Below, one piece after another: positions 18,120 to 24,980 of a DNA stretch of 33,058 nt (position 1 is its first letter; each line of letters starts with the position of its first letter). Position numbers and translations under genes: made by a program. The notes beneath the pieces are model-generated. The model saw only the letters and a list, made by a program, of their open reading frames with translations, searched no databases and was not told where the DNA came from. This DNA comes from Alphaproteobacteria bacterium (GTDB lineage Bacteria > Pseudomonadota > Alphaproteobacteria > Caulobacterales > Caulobacteraceae), in assembly GCA_018826515.1 (NCBI GenBank), contig JAHKAM010000004.1, forward strand, positions 1-33,058, read 5' to 3'.

Positions 18120-19904
18120 TCAACGTCGTGATGCGGCCAAGGTTCCAAGGTCGGAGGGGTCCGTGGGCACGATCGCCTCGGGCGTGGCGAAGGTCATGCG
18201 GGCGATCATCCCCCTGCCCTCGGCAGGGACCATTTCGACCGAGCCGCGCAGCTGTTTGGCGAAGGCGCCCATCAAGGTTCGGCCGACGCCCGCGCGGAAG
18301 GTCTCGCTGACGCCGGGACCGTCGTCCTGCACCTCCAGCACGCTGGTCTCGCCGCGCACGAAGAAGCGGACCTTGAGGTCGCCGCCGCGGCCGACGAAGG
18401 CGTGTTTCTGGGCGTTGGTCACCGCCTCGACCAGCCACAGGGCCAGCGGGGCCAGTTTGTCGGGATCGACGACGAGGGAATCGGCCTCGACCGACGAGGT
18501 GACCACATGGCCGCGGCCCGTCTCGCTGGCCACCAGCTGGCCGACCAGTTCGGTCAGGAAGATACGGGCGTCAGCGTAGCGCAGGTCGTCGCTCTGGTAG
18601 AGGGTGCGGTAGATCAGGGCGAGGGCCGAGATGCGCTGGCGTGTGTCCCCCACCGCCGCCTTGGATGCGGGATCGGTCAGCGCCCTTTGCTGCATCGACA
18701 GCAGCGAGGAAATGATCTGCAGATTGTTCTTCACCCGGTGGTGGATCTCGCGCATCAGCGCGTCCTTCTCCTCCAGCGAGGCGGTCAGGGCGGCGTCGCG
18801 GGTGACGATCGACTCGGCGAGGTCGTCCAGGGTCCGGGCCAGCACGCGGATCTCGGCCGGGGCGTTCATGGCCTGGACCGGACGCACCGAGAAACGGCCC
18901 TTGGCGTAGATCGAGGCGACCCGCTCCAGATAGTTCAGCCAGCGGATCACGACCCGCTCGCTGACCAGCATCACCATGAAGAAGGCCATGAACCAGGCCA
19001 GCAAGGGCATGAACAGGGCGCCGACCGGGTTGAGCCGCGCCCAGGACAGCAGGCCCGGGGCCGGGGCCGACAGCAGGGCGTAGACGTCGCGTCCGGCCAG
19101 GGCCGCCCCGGCATAGACCCGCGGTCGCCCGTCCGCGTCATTCGCCTGGAAGATGGCCGAGGCGCCGGCCCGGGCCCGCTGGACCCATCCCGTCAGCGGC
19201 TCGTCACCGGTCAGGGTGAAGGCCCTGATGTCGGTGGCGGTCAGCAGCCGCCCGTCCGCGTCGGTCAGCGCCGCCTGCGAACCCTCGGGCAGGGCCCGGT
19301 CGTCCACGTCCGGCTGCAGGCTGGACAGGGGAATGACGGCGACCATCGCCCCGTCGAACCGGCCGAGGGGCCGTTCCAGGCGGATGGCCACGATCAGGCC
19401 GGCCGGCTGGCCCGCCACGGCCGTCGCGCGCGCCAGGACCGTTCCCTCACCGTCGCGCAGTCGGGCGAACCAGGGGCTGGCGCGCGCCTGGGTCAGCCAG
19501 GCCGGCGGCGAGGCGGCCAGGCTGTCCGAGGCGCAGGCGGTGGCGCCGGTGGCGGTCACGCGCGCCAGTCCGTCCAGTCCGTCCAGCCGCTCGACCAGAT
19601 CGCTCAACCGTGGCTCGCAATAGATTTCCAGCGCCTCGGGCCGCAGGGCCATCAGCAGGATGCCGGTGCTGTCCAGTCGCGCCTTGGCGTTGGCGGCGGT
19701 GCGTTCCGCGGCCAGCTGAAGGTCCGATCGCCGTTCGACGTCCTGGGCGCGGAACGCCGCCTGGGCCTGAAAGCCGCCGAGGATCAGCAGCGGCAGCAGG
19801 GCGAGCGCCATGGCCGATCCCAGACGGAACCGGATGCCCTGGAATCTCCGGGGACCGAGGCCCCTGCCGAATCTCCTGCCGAGCGCTCGTCCGATCCGGA
19901 CCAC
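18120..19904 (-). CDS. phyK: Sensor histidine kinase of the general stress response (PhyK-like, HisKA_2/HWE type)
   Basis: 594 residues. One membrane helix (about 31-46), a periplasmic sensor region (about 50-293), a second helix (about 294-315), a HAMP-like linker, then a HisKA_2 domain with [23 protein letters not shown]389 is the likely phosphorylated residue. An HATPase domain ([24 protein letters not shown]) ends the protein. In Caulobacter PhyK phosphorylates PhyR and sits beside sigT, as here. The GTG start is 4 bases after the ecfG stop, with GAGG upstream, so it is in the nepR-ecfG operon. Its last codons contain the promoter of the lipoprotein gene. Confidence 0.92.
   Translation of the reverse strand: MVRIGRALGRRFGRGLGPRRFQGIRFRLGSAMALALLPLLILGGFQAQAAFRAQDVERRSDLQLAAERTAANAKARLDSTGILLMALRPEALEIYCEPRLSDLVERLDGLDGLARVTATGATACASDSLAASPPAWLTQARASPWFARLRDGEGTVLARATAVAGQPAGLIVAIRLERPLGRFDGAMVAVIPLSSLQPDVDDRALPEGSQAALTDADGRLLTATDIRAFTLTGDEPLTGWVQRARAGASAIFQANDADGRPRVYAGAALAGRDVYALLSAPAPGLLSWARLNPVGALFMPLLAWFMAFFMVMLVSERVVIRWLNYLERVASIYAKGRFSVRPVQAMNAPAEIRVLARTLDDLAESIVTRDAALTASLEEKDALMREIHHRVKNNLQIISSLLSMQQRALTDPASKAAVGDTRQRISALALIYRTLYQSDDLRYADARIFLTELVGQLVASETGRGHVVTSSVEADSLVVDPDKLAPLALWLVEAVTNAQKHAFVGRGGDLKVRFFVRGETSVLEVQDDGPGVSETFRAGVGRTLMGAFAKQLRGSVEMVPAEGRGMIARMTFATPEAIVPTDPSDLGTLAASRR
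18122..18146 (-). promoter_or_regulatory. EcfG (sigma-T) promoter of the entericidin-like gene
   Basis: On the minus strand, GGAAC (18146-18142), a 16-base spacer and CGTT (18125-18122) match the EcfG consensus exactly. The -10 element touches the phyK stop codon. The predicted transcript start near 18115 would give a leader of about 35 bases. Confidence 0.85.
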
Positions 19905-19908
19905 AGCC

Positions 19909-20520
19909 TCAGCCTTGCCGGACGCTGCTCAGGCGATCCGCCGCTGCGAGAATGGAGCGCATGGCGTCGCCGGCAGCGCGGCCGTCGCGGGCGTAGCCGC
20001 CCCTCTCCAGCGTGGCCTGCAGGGCCTTGCGGGCGCGGGAGACGCGGCTCTTCACCGTGCCCACGGCGCACTGACAGATGTCGGCGGCCTCTTCATAGGC
20101 GAAGCCGCCGGCGCCGACGAGGATCAACGCCTCGCGCTGCTCTTCGGGCAGGGTGGCCAGGGCCAGGCGCAGCTCGTCCAGCGCCACGGGCGATTCCGGA
20201 TCATCCACCGCCACCAGGGTGCGTTCGGCGGCCTCCTGGTCCAGCTGGGTCTGACGCCAGGACCGGCGCTTCTCCGAATAGAACTGGTTGCGCAGGATCA
20301 TGAAGGTCCAGGCCTTCATATTGGTGCCCATCTGATAGCTGGCGCGCGCGTCCCAGGCCTTCATCATGGCGTCCTGGGCGAGGTCGTCGGCCGCCGTCGG
20401 ATCGCCCGTCAGCGTGCGGGCGAAGGCGCGCAGGTGCGGAATCAGCACGACCAGTTCCCGCTTGAAGGCCTCGTCGTCGGCTGAAGGGGGTTTGGGTGGC
20501 GGACTCGAGGCGCCGCTCAT
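19909..20520 (-). CDS. ecfG: General stress ECF sigma factor EcfG (SigT)
   Basis: 203 residues. Region 2 (about 25-88: [28 protein letters not shown] and [19 protein letters not shown]) and region 4 (about 115-172: [40 protein letters not shown]) with a Pro/Ser-rich N-terminus. This is the EcfG class, held inactive by NepR and released when phosphorylated PhyR captures NepR. Its ATG overlaps the nepR stop as ATGA, so sigma and anti-sigma are translationally coupled. The gene is transcribed from an EcfG-type promoter upstream of nepR, which gives positive feedback. Confidence 0.96.
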   Translation of the reverse strand: MSGASSPPPKPPSADDEAFKRELVVLIPHLRAFARTLTGDPTAADDLAQDAMMKAWDARASYQMGTNMKAWTFMILRNQFYSEKRRSWRQTQLDQEAAERTLVAVDDPESPVALDELRLALATLPEEQREALILVGAGGFAYEEAADICQCAVGTVKSRVSRARKALQATLERGGYARDGRAAGDAMRSILAAADRLSSVRQG

Positions 20521-20714
20521 GAACCGCCTCCGCCCGAAGAGCGTTCGTCCGCCCGGCGCAGGATGTCGAGGAACTCGTCCGGCACTGGCTCGTTCACGAC
20601 CTCGTCGAACATGTGACGGAGTTTTACGCCGATCGCCTGCTGGCGAAGACGGGCTTCCTCCAGGCTGGCGCCGCCCTTGGCGGGCTTGCCGGCGGGATTG
20701 GAATTATCTGTCAT
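20517..20714 (-). CDS. nepR: Anti-sigma factor NepR
   Basis: 65 residues from the ATG at 20714. The core RQQAIGVKLRHMFDEVVNEPVPDEFLDILRRAD (two segments, about 25-41 and 46-55) is the two-helix NepR fold that wraps EcfG regions 2 and 4; the short linker EPVP is characteristic. The ends are disordered and Gly/Ser rich. The frame extends upstream to 20792, but that segment would cover the promoter and has no similarity to NepR. Predicted leader from the EcfG-type promoter is about 40 bases. Confidence 0.95.
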   Translation of the reverse strand: MTDNSNPAGKPAKGGASLEEARLRQQAIGVKLRHMFDEVVNEPVPDEFLDILRRADERSSGGGGS

Positions 20715-20759
20715 TGAAGAAACGGCCGCCACCCTGACGATAGTTGTTGCGAGTGCCGG

Positions 20760-20784
20760 AACGCCACGCCGCATGGGCAGTTCC
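20760..20784 (-). promoter_or_regulatory. EcfG (sigma-T) promoter of nepR-ecfG-phyK
   Basis: GGAAC (20784-20780) and CGTT (20763-20760) on the minus strand, 16-base spacer, an exact consensus match. It gives EcfG autoregulation of its own operon. Confidence 0.9.
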
Positions 20785-20825
20785 TGCCCCATGGCGAAAT
20801 AATGCTCAAGCTTGTGCGGGCAAGC

Positions 20826-20850
20826 GGAACCGTGGCGGATTTGATACGTT
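20826..20850 (+). promoter_or_regulatory. EcfG (sigma-T) promoter of phyR
   Basis: GGAAC (20826-20830), a 16-base spacer and CGTT (20847-20850) on the plus strand. Predicted start near 20857, about 46 bases before phyR. With the nepR promoter it makes the 188-bp gap a back-to-back pair of EcfG promoters. Confidence 0.9.
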
Positions 20851-20902
20851 GGGTGATGCTGCGGGCCGTGGTTGGCGCCGCTTCTGTCGGGGAACCTGAT
20901 AC

Positions 20903-21700
20903 ATGAGTCTGCTGGCCCGCCTTGCGCCGCATCTGCCCTATGTCCGCCGTTACGCCCGTGCGCTGACCGGCGATCAGACGACGGGCGACAACTACGTCCG
21001 CGTCGCGCTGGAGGCCCTCGCCGCCGGCGAGCGGCAACTGCCCGCCGAGATGACGCCCCGCGTCGCGCTCTATCACGTGTTCCACGCCATCTGGACCACC
21101 ACCGGCGCCCAGCTGGAGGACAAGAGCGGCCTGGAAGGCCGTGATGACGACGCCTCCCGTCGTCTGATGCGGATCGCCCCGCGCTCGCGTCAGGCCTTCC
21201 TGTTGACGGCGCTTGAAGGCTTCACGCCGTCCGAGGCCGCCCAGATTCTCGACGCCGACGCCCATGACGTCGAACGCCTGATCTCTGAAGCCCAGACCGA
21301 CATCGACGCCGAACTGGCCACCGATGTTCTGATCATCGAGGACGAGGCCATCATCTCGGCCGACATCGAAAGCCTGGTGAAGGAGCTCGGTCATCGCGTG
21401 ACCGGCACGGCCACCACCCACGACGAGGCCGTCGACGCCGTCGCCCGCCATCGCCCGGGACTGGTCCTGGCCGACATCCAGCTGGCCGACGGCTCTTCGG
21501 GCATCGACGCCGTCAAGGACATCCTCAAGCGGATCGACGTGCCGGTGATCTTCATCACCGCCTTCCCCGAACGACTGCTGACCGGCGAGCGGCCCGAGCC
21601 GACCTTCCTGATCACCAAGCCCTTCCAGCCGGAAACGGTGAAGGCGGCGATCAGCCAGGCCCTGTTCTTCCACCCGTCACGGCAGAAGGCCGCCGCCTAG
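20903..21700 (+). CDS. phyR: PhyR, response regulator and anti-anti-sigma factor of the general stress response
   Basis: 265 residues. The N-terminal sigma-like domain (about 1-135: LLARLAPHLPYVRRYARALTG, RSRQAFLLTALEGFTPSEAAQIL) mimics EcfG and binds NepR. The C-terminal receiver (about 141-258) has E146/D147, phosphoacceptor D191 in VLADIQLADG, T219 and K239. FITAFPERLLTGE matches the FATGUY-type receiver variant seen in PhyR proteins. Phosphorylation by PhyK opens the protein so that NepR is captured and EcfG freed. GGGGAA precedes the ATG by about nine bases. A strong terminator follows. Confidence 0.97.
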   Translation: MSLLARLAPHLPYVRRYARALTGDQTTGDNYVRVALEALAAGERQLPAEMTPRVALYHVFHAIWTTTGAQLEDKSGLEGRDDDASRRLMRIAPRSRQAFLLTALEGFTPSEAAQILDADAHDVERLISEAQTDIDAELATDVLIIEDEAIISADIESLVKELGHRVTGTATTHDEAVDAVARHRPGLVLADIQLADGSSGIDAVKDILKRIDVPVIFITAFPERLLTGERPEPTFLITKPFQPETVKAAISQALFFHPSRQKAAA

Positions 21701-21720
21701 AATTCTCCCCGAGCCAGCGG

Positions 21721-21753
21721 AAAAGCCCCGGTCGCCAGACCGGGGCTTTTTTG
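21721..21753. terminator. Bidirectional intrinsic terminator between phyR and the 119-aa gene
   Basis: Stem of about 13 bp (21721-21733 with 21738-21750, loop of four bases). It is flanked by AAAA on the left and six T residues on the right, so it works on both strands and serves the convergent genes. Confidence 0.92.
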
Positions 21754-21771
21754 TCGTCCCGGGTATGCCCC

Positions 21772-22131
21772 CTACTGCGACGGCGGGGCGGAGACGGTCG
21801 GCGCGTTGACGTTGGACGCCCCGCCGGTCGGAGGGTTGGCAGGTTCCCCCGTGGCGGTCGTCGGCGCGTCCGCGGCCGGGGGGGTGGCGGCGTCGCCGTC
21901 GAACGCCCGGACGTCCACCGGCTGGTTGCCGGCATTGGGGTTGGTCTCGGCCAGGGGGCCGGCCGAGAAGGCGTAGATCAGGGCGAAGCAGATCGCCACG
22001 AGCGCGATGCCCCCGATCAGAACCATCAGGATCCGGTTGCCGCCGCGCCCGCCGCGCACATACTGGGCCTCGACCGGACGGCCCTCGTGGACCGCGTCGG
22101 CGGCCTTGTCGTGCGGGGATTGATCGGTCAT
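21772..22131 (-). CDS. Hypothetical single-span membrane protein, 119 aa, EcfG-controlled
   Basis: No family recognised. Residues 1-33 are hydrophilic and charged (KAADAVHEGRPVEAQYVRGGRGG), 34-57 form one membrane helix (ILMVLIGGIALVAICFALIY), and 58-119 are a low-complexity tail rich in Ala, Pro, Thr, Asn and Gly, likely disordered in the periplasm. The ATG at 22131 lies about 30 bases downstream of the start expected from an exact EcfG-type promoter (22170-22195). That, and its place next to phyR, suggest a general-stress envelope protein; the molecular role is unknown. Confidence 0.8.
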   Translation of the reverse strand: MTDQSPHDKAADAVHEGRPVEAQYVRGGRGGNRILMVLIGGIALVAICFALIYAFSAGPLAETNPNAGNQPVDVRAFDGDAATPPAADAPTTATGEPANPPTGGASNVNAPTVSAPPSQ

Positions 22132-22169
22132 GCGCCTGGCTCCGTTGCAACTGACGTCGTTTCCGTCTG

Positions 22170-22195
22170 AACGCGCCCGGGAGCGGCGCCGTTCC
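22170..22195 (-). promoter_or_regulatory. EcfG (sigma-T) promoter of the 119-aa membrane protein gene
   Basis: On the minus strand GGAAC (22195-22191), a 17-base spacer and CGTT (22173-22170). The spacer is one base longer than in the other four sites but still within the known range. Confidence 0.8.
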
Positions 22196-22231
22196 GGCCT
22201 CGCTTGCCGGGCGAAAAATTCATGGCGGCCG

Positions 22232-22256
22232 GGAACCGCGGGCGAATATCGCCGTT
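22232..22256 (+). promoter_or_regulatory. EcfG (sigma-T) promoter of the candidate small RNA
   Basis: GGAAC (22232-22236), 16-base spacer, CGTT (22253-22256), exact consensus on the plus strand. The expected start is near 22263, immediately before a stable hairpin and about 85 bases before an intrinsic terminator, with no reading frame between. Confidence 0.88.
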
Positions 22257-22262
22257 GTCTGT

Positions 22263-22378
22263 ATGCGGAGGCGGCGACGCCCCCCCGACTTGAGGCTGGC
22301 GAAAGCCGGCCTGCCGCCTCCGCGCCTCATTCTCGATGATGCCACTTCAAGGCGGACCTTCCGGGTCCGCCTTTTTCT
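22263..22378 (+). ncRNA. gsrN: Candidate general-stress small RNA (GsrN-like), about 115 nt
   Basis: The RNA runs from the predicted EcfG start to an intrinsic terminator. A perfect 11-bp stem (22265-22275 with 22313-22323) encloses a C-rich single-stranded stretch with seven C residues (22280-22286) and an inner 7-bp hairpin (22294-22300 with 22305-22311) capped by GAAA. A mostly unpaired linker (22324-22348) leads to the terminator. Caulobacter GsrN is a sigma-T-dependent small RNA, cut to a stable 5' form whose C-rich loop pairs with target mRNAs such as katG. Size, promoter type, C-rich loop and terminator all fit. The identification is by architecture, not by alignment; a leader/attenuator of the next gene is the alternative. 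Confidence 0.75.
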
Positions 22379-22380
22379 TT
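22349..22380 (+). terminator. Intrinsic terminator of the candidate small RNA
   Basis: Arms 22349-22358 and 22364-22373 pair over 10 bp with a five-base loop, then a tail with five T, C, three T (22372-22380). It lies 78 bases before the next start codon. Confidence 0.9.
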
Positions 22381-22457
22381 CCGCCCGCTGGACACCGGGC
22401 CGCGGCTTGCAGACTATGCGCGTCCACAAAGAAAACCCGACAGACCCGGAGATGGCC

Positions 22458-23480
22458 ATGGCTCGCGTGAATCGTCAGTGGGTGCTGCGACAGCGGCCCA
22501 AAGGCCTGATCCAGCCCGGCGATCTGGAGCTGGTCGAGGCGCCGGTGCCCGCGCTCAACGAATCCCAGGTGCTGGTCCGCACCGTCTATCTGTCGCTGGA
22601 CCCCACCAACCGTACCTGGATGAACGACGCCGAGGGCTATCTGCCGCCGGTGCCGATCGGCGGCGTGATGCGCGGCCTGACCCTGGGCGTGGTCGAGGAA
22701 AGCCGTTCCAGCCGCTTCCGCGCCGGCGACGTGGTCACCCCGATGTCGGGCGGCTGGTCCGACTACGCCGTGGTCAATGAGATGGAGCTGCGGCAGGTCC
22801 ACCGCGCCCCCGGCATGCCGCTGACCGCCAATCTCAGCGTGCTCGGCATGACCGGTATGACCGCCTATTTCGGCGTCACCGACGTGCTCAAGGCCAAGGC
22901 CGGCGAGACCCTGGTCATTTCGGCCGCCGCCGGCGCCGTGGGATCGATCGCCGGACAGGTGGCGAAGGCGCGCGGCTGCCGGGTCATCGGCATCGCGGGC
23001 GGCGCCGACAAATGCCGCTGGCTGACCGAAGAGCTCGGCTTCGACGCCGCCGTCGACTACAAGAACGAGGACGTCGGCGAGGCGCTGGACCGTCTGGCGC
23101 CCGACGGGATCGACCTCAATTTCGAGAACGTCGGCGGCGACATCATGATCGCCGTCTACAACCGTCTGAAGCCCCATGGCCGGATGGCCGTCTGCGGCCT
23201 GATCTCGGCCTATAACGCCACGAAGATGCCGCCCTCGCCGAATTTCAGCCGGATCATCACCCACCGTCTCAACATCCAGGGCTTCCTGGTGCTCGACTAC
23301 GCTCACCGCGCCCGGGAGATGGTCGCCGAGATGGGGCCGTGGCTGCAGAGCGGCGAGGTCAAGTGGAAGGTCCATGTCGACGACGGCCTCGAGGGCGCGC
23401 TCGACTCCCTGAACCGCTTGTTCACCGGCGACCACGACGGCAAGCTGCTGGTCCGGGTGTCGGAAGAACCCGCCGGCTGA
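22458..23480 (+). CDS. NADP-dependent oxidoreductase, MDR superfamily (YncB/CurA/LTB4DH-like)
   Basis: 340 residues from the ATG at 22458 (GGAG 6 bases upstream; the ATG at 22452 abuts that site). The N-terminal GroES-like part (RQWVLRQRPKGLIQPGDLEL, VYLSLDPTNRTWM) and the Rossmann part (TLVISAAAGAVGSIAGQVAKARGCRVIGIAGGADKC in segments, FENVGGDIMIAVYNRLKPHGRMAVCGLIS) match the zinc-free medium-chain reductases that reduce alpha,beta-unsaturated ketones and aldehydes with NADPH. The frame is open up to 22263, but that region holds the small RNA and terminator. A hotdog protein follows after 13 bases, likely in one operon. Substrate not determined. Confidence 0.9.
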   Translation: MARVNRQWVLRQRPKGLIQPGDLELVEAPVPALNESQVLVRTVYLSLDPTNRTWMNDAEGYLPPVPIGGVMRGLTLGVVEESRSSRFRAGDVVTPMSGGWSDYAVVNEMELRQVHRAPGMPLTANLSVLGMTGMTAYFGVTDVLKAKAGETLVISAAAGAVGSIAGQVAKARGCRVIGIAGGADKCRWLTEELGFDAAVDYKNEDVGEALDRLAPDGIDLNFENVGGDIMIAVYNRLKPHGRMAVCGLISAYNATKMPPSPNFSRIITHRLNIQGFLVLDYAHRAREMVAEMGPWLQSGEVKWKVHVDDGLEGALDSLNRLFTGDHDGKLLVRVSEEPAG

Positions 23481-23493
23481 TGGGACCGAACGC

Positions 23494-23901
23494 ATGACCG
23501 AACCGCTGCACGTCCATTTCGAAGACCTGGGCGTGGGCGAGGTCGTGCCGCTGGGCGCCTGTATGGTGGATCCGGGGGCGCTGGACGTCTTCGTCGAGCG
23601 TTTCCTGCCGGGCTGGGACGCGTCCTACGGCGCGCCGGACGCCATGGTCTATGCGCTGTGGAGCCGACTGTTCGCCGACAAGGCCGCCGGCTGGGCCCAG
23701 TCCAAGGTGCTGGCCGTCGACGGGCTGCGCTACATGCGCAACCCGCCCGCCGGCGAGCTGATGCGCGGCCGCATGACGGTGATGGGCAAGGACCCGGTGG
23801 GCGACGAAAAAGGCATTGTCATCGCCCAGCACGACCTGCTCGACGAAGCCGGCCGGCTGGTCTTCTCATGTCTCACCCGGGCGCTGCTGGCCCGCCGCTG
23901 A
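23494..23901 (+). CDS. MaoC-like hotdog-fold protein, probably without dehydratase residues
   Basis: 135 residues. HFEDLGVGEVVPLGACMVDPGALDVFVERFLP resembles the start of MaoC-type hydratases, and the second half (GELMRGRMTVMGKDP, GIVIAQHDLLDEAGRLVFSCLTRALLARR) fits the hotdog beta-sheet. The Asp/His dyad expected in the hydratase motif is not visible where the central helix should be (DASYGAPDAMVYALWSRLF has Asp but no His). It may be a thioesterase-like or non-catalytic member. It is coupled to the upstream NADP oxidoreductase by a 13-base gap, suggesting an acyl or enone substrate pathway. Confidence 0.7.
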   Translation: MTEPLHVHFEDLGVGEVVPLGACMVDPGALDVFVERFLPGWDASYGAPDAMVYALWSRLFADKAAGWAQSKVLAVDGLRYMRNPPAGELMRGRMTVMGKDPVGDEKGIVIAQHDLLDEAGRLVFSCLTRALLARR

Positions 23902-23947
23902 GGCAACGGGAGTGGCGAGCGCGATCGCGTGCTCCGCCCTGATAACG

Positions 23948-23984
23948 AAAAACCCGCCCGGACAAACCGGACGGGCTTTCTGTT
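23948..23984 (+). terminator. Intrinsic terminator after the hotdog gene
   Basis: A 9-bp stem with one C:A mismatch (23953-23961 with 23967-23975) and loop ACAAA. It is preceded by a run of five A residues and followed by CTTTCTGTT. The A and T flanks suggest it can also work for the minus-strand sapC gene that converges here. Confidence 0.8.
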
Positions 23985-24040
23985 GATTCAGTCGCCGGCG
24001 AAGGTTGCGATCACTTGCGACTCGCCACTGGCAGCTGGCT

Positions 24041-24832
24041 TCAGGCCTTCTTCGCCTTCGGTTGCGATTCGGCGGCGCGCTGGAAGGACAGGGCGATCAG
24101 GCGATCCCAGCCCAGCAGCGACACCAGATGGGCATAGATCTGGCCCAGGGCGCCGTTGTCGCGCAGTTCGCCCAGCTTCTCGGCCGGAAGGGCCTTCAGC
24201 TTGTCTTCCGAGACAGCGAAATATTCCGCGATCTTCTGCGGCGCGGCGGCGGTGCCGTCCGGATTGCGCGGGGTGAACACCGCCTCGCGGGTGTCCAGAA
24301 GGTCCAGATCGGTCAGTAGTTTGACGAAGGCGTCGGTCCGCTGACGCTCCTGCTCGAAATTATTGCAGAACTCCATCGCCTGTTCGACGTAGGGCGACGG
24401 CTTGCCGTCGACGAACAGCGGGGTGGCGCCGCCTTCCTTGATGAAGGGGGCGTCGCGGTCGACGCACAGGATCAGGCGCTTCTGGACTTCGTCATTGGCG
24501 AAGACGAACGGATAACGGCGCACATAGGCCGGGATATAGGCCTCGGGGCGGAATTCTCCGGCGTCGCTGACGTACAGGTTCTCGCCACCGCGCAGGGCCA
24601 TGACGGCGACCGGCATTCTTGCGTCGCCGACGAAGATCACCGGATAGGACAGGGCGGCCGGGGCGAACTCGGTCACCGTCAGCGGCACCAGATTGGTCGT
24701 GGCGACGAAGCCGTAGGGCTTGTCGACGGGATCGACGCCGAGGGCGCCGTGGGCCTCGACCGACAGGGGCTCGGGCTTGCCGTAGAACAGGACGTTGCCG
24801 GACAGGGCGGCAGTGGAGGTGGTGTCGGTCAT
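24041..24832 (-). CDS. SapC family protein
   Basis: About 263 residues from the ATG at 24832 (a TTG four codons upstream also opens the frame). ALSYPVIFVGDARMPVAVMALRGGENLYVSDAGEFRPEAYIPAYVRRYPFVFA in consecutive segments, and the later MEFCNNFEQERQRTDAFVKLL, are typical of the SapC family. That family is named after Campylobacter S-layer gene clusters but is widespread in Caulobacterales near TonB receptors and tryptophan halogenases. No signal peptide is seen. Function is not established. It lies downstream of the ZnuD-like receptor on the same strand, with a 148-base gap. Confidence 0.88.
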   Translation of the reverse strand: MTDTTSTAALSGNVLFYGKPEPLSVEAHGALGVDPVDKPYGFVATTNLVPLTVTEFAPAALSYPVIFVGDARMPVAVMALRGGENLYVSDAGEFRPEAYIPAYVRRYPFVFANDEVQKRLILCVDRDAPFIKEGGATPLFVDGKPSPYVEQAMEFCNNFEQERQRTDAFVKLLTDLDLLDTREAVFTPRNPDGTAAAPQKIAEYFAVSEDKLKALPAEKLGELRDNGALGQIYAHLVSLLGWDRLIALSFQRAAESQPKAKKA

Positions 24833-24980
24833 GGACGCGAACAAGCTCTGATCATTGAGGGAAGGCCGGCCTTCTAGCCCAGTCCGGACGGGGCGGCAAA
24901 CGCGCTCGCGTCCAGATAGATTCCGGGGTGGAATCCCGGTCTCGACGGGCTCGCGGCCCGCCCGGTTTCAGCCTGTGGTT

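Noticed and set aside
18402..20303. 633-codon open frame on the plus strand opposite phyK and ecfG
   Set aside because: It is the high-GC antisense shadow of two well-supported genes. The translation is Gly/Arg/Gln-rich without recognisable domains. The same applies to long antisense frames at 2602-3786, 3914-5239, 8091-9368, 9588-10973, 14228-15673, 25497-27056 and 27046-28593.
20715..20792. N-terminal extension of nepR
   Set aside because: It would translate the EcfG promoter region and does not resemble NepR.
22263..22457. N-terminal extension of the NADP oxidoreductase
   Set aside because: It spans a stable hairpin RNA and an intrinsic terminator, and its translation is Arg/Pro-rich and unlike the family. 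The ATG at 22458 has GGAG at proper distance.
24899..24924. EcfG-like promoter before the sapC gene (GGAAT, 17-base spacer, CGTT on the minus strand)
   Set aside because: The -35 differs from the consensus in its last base, so it is too weak to list as a site without expression data.
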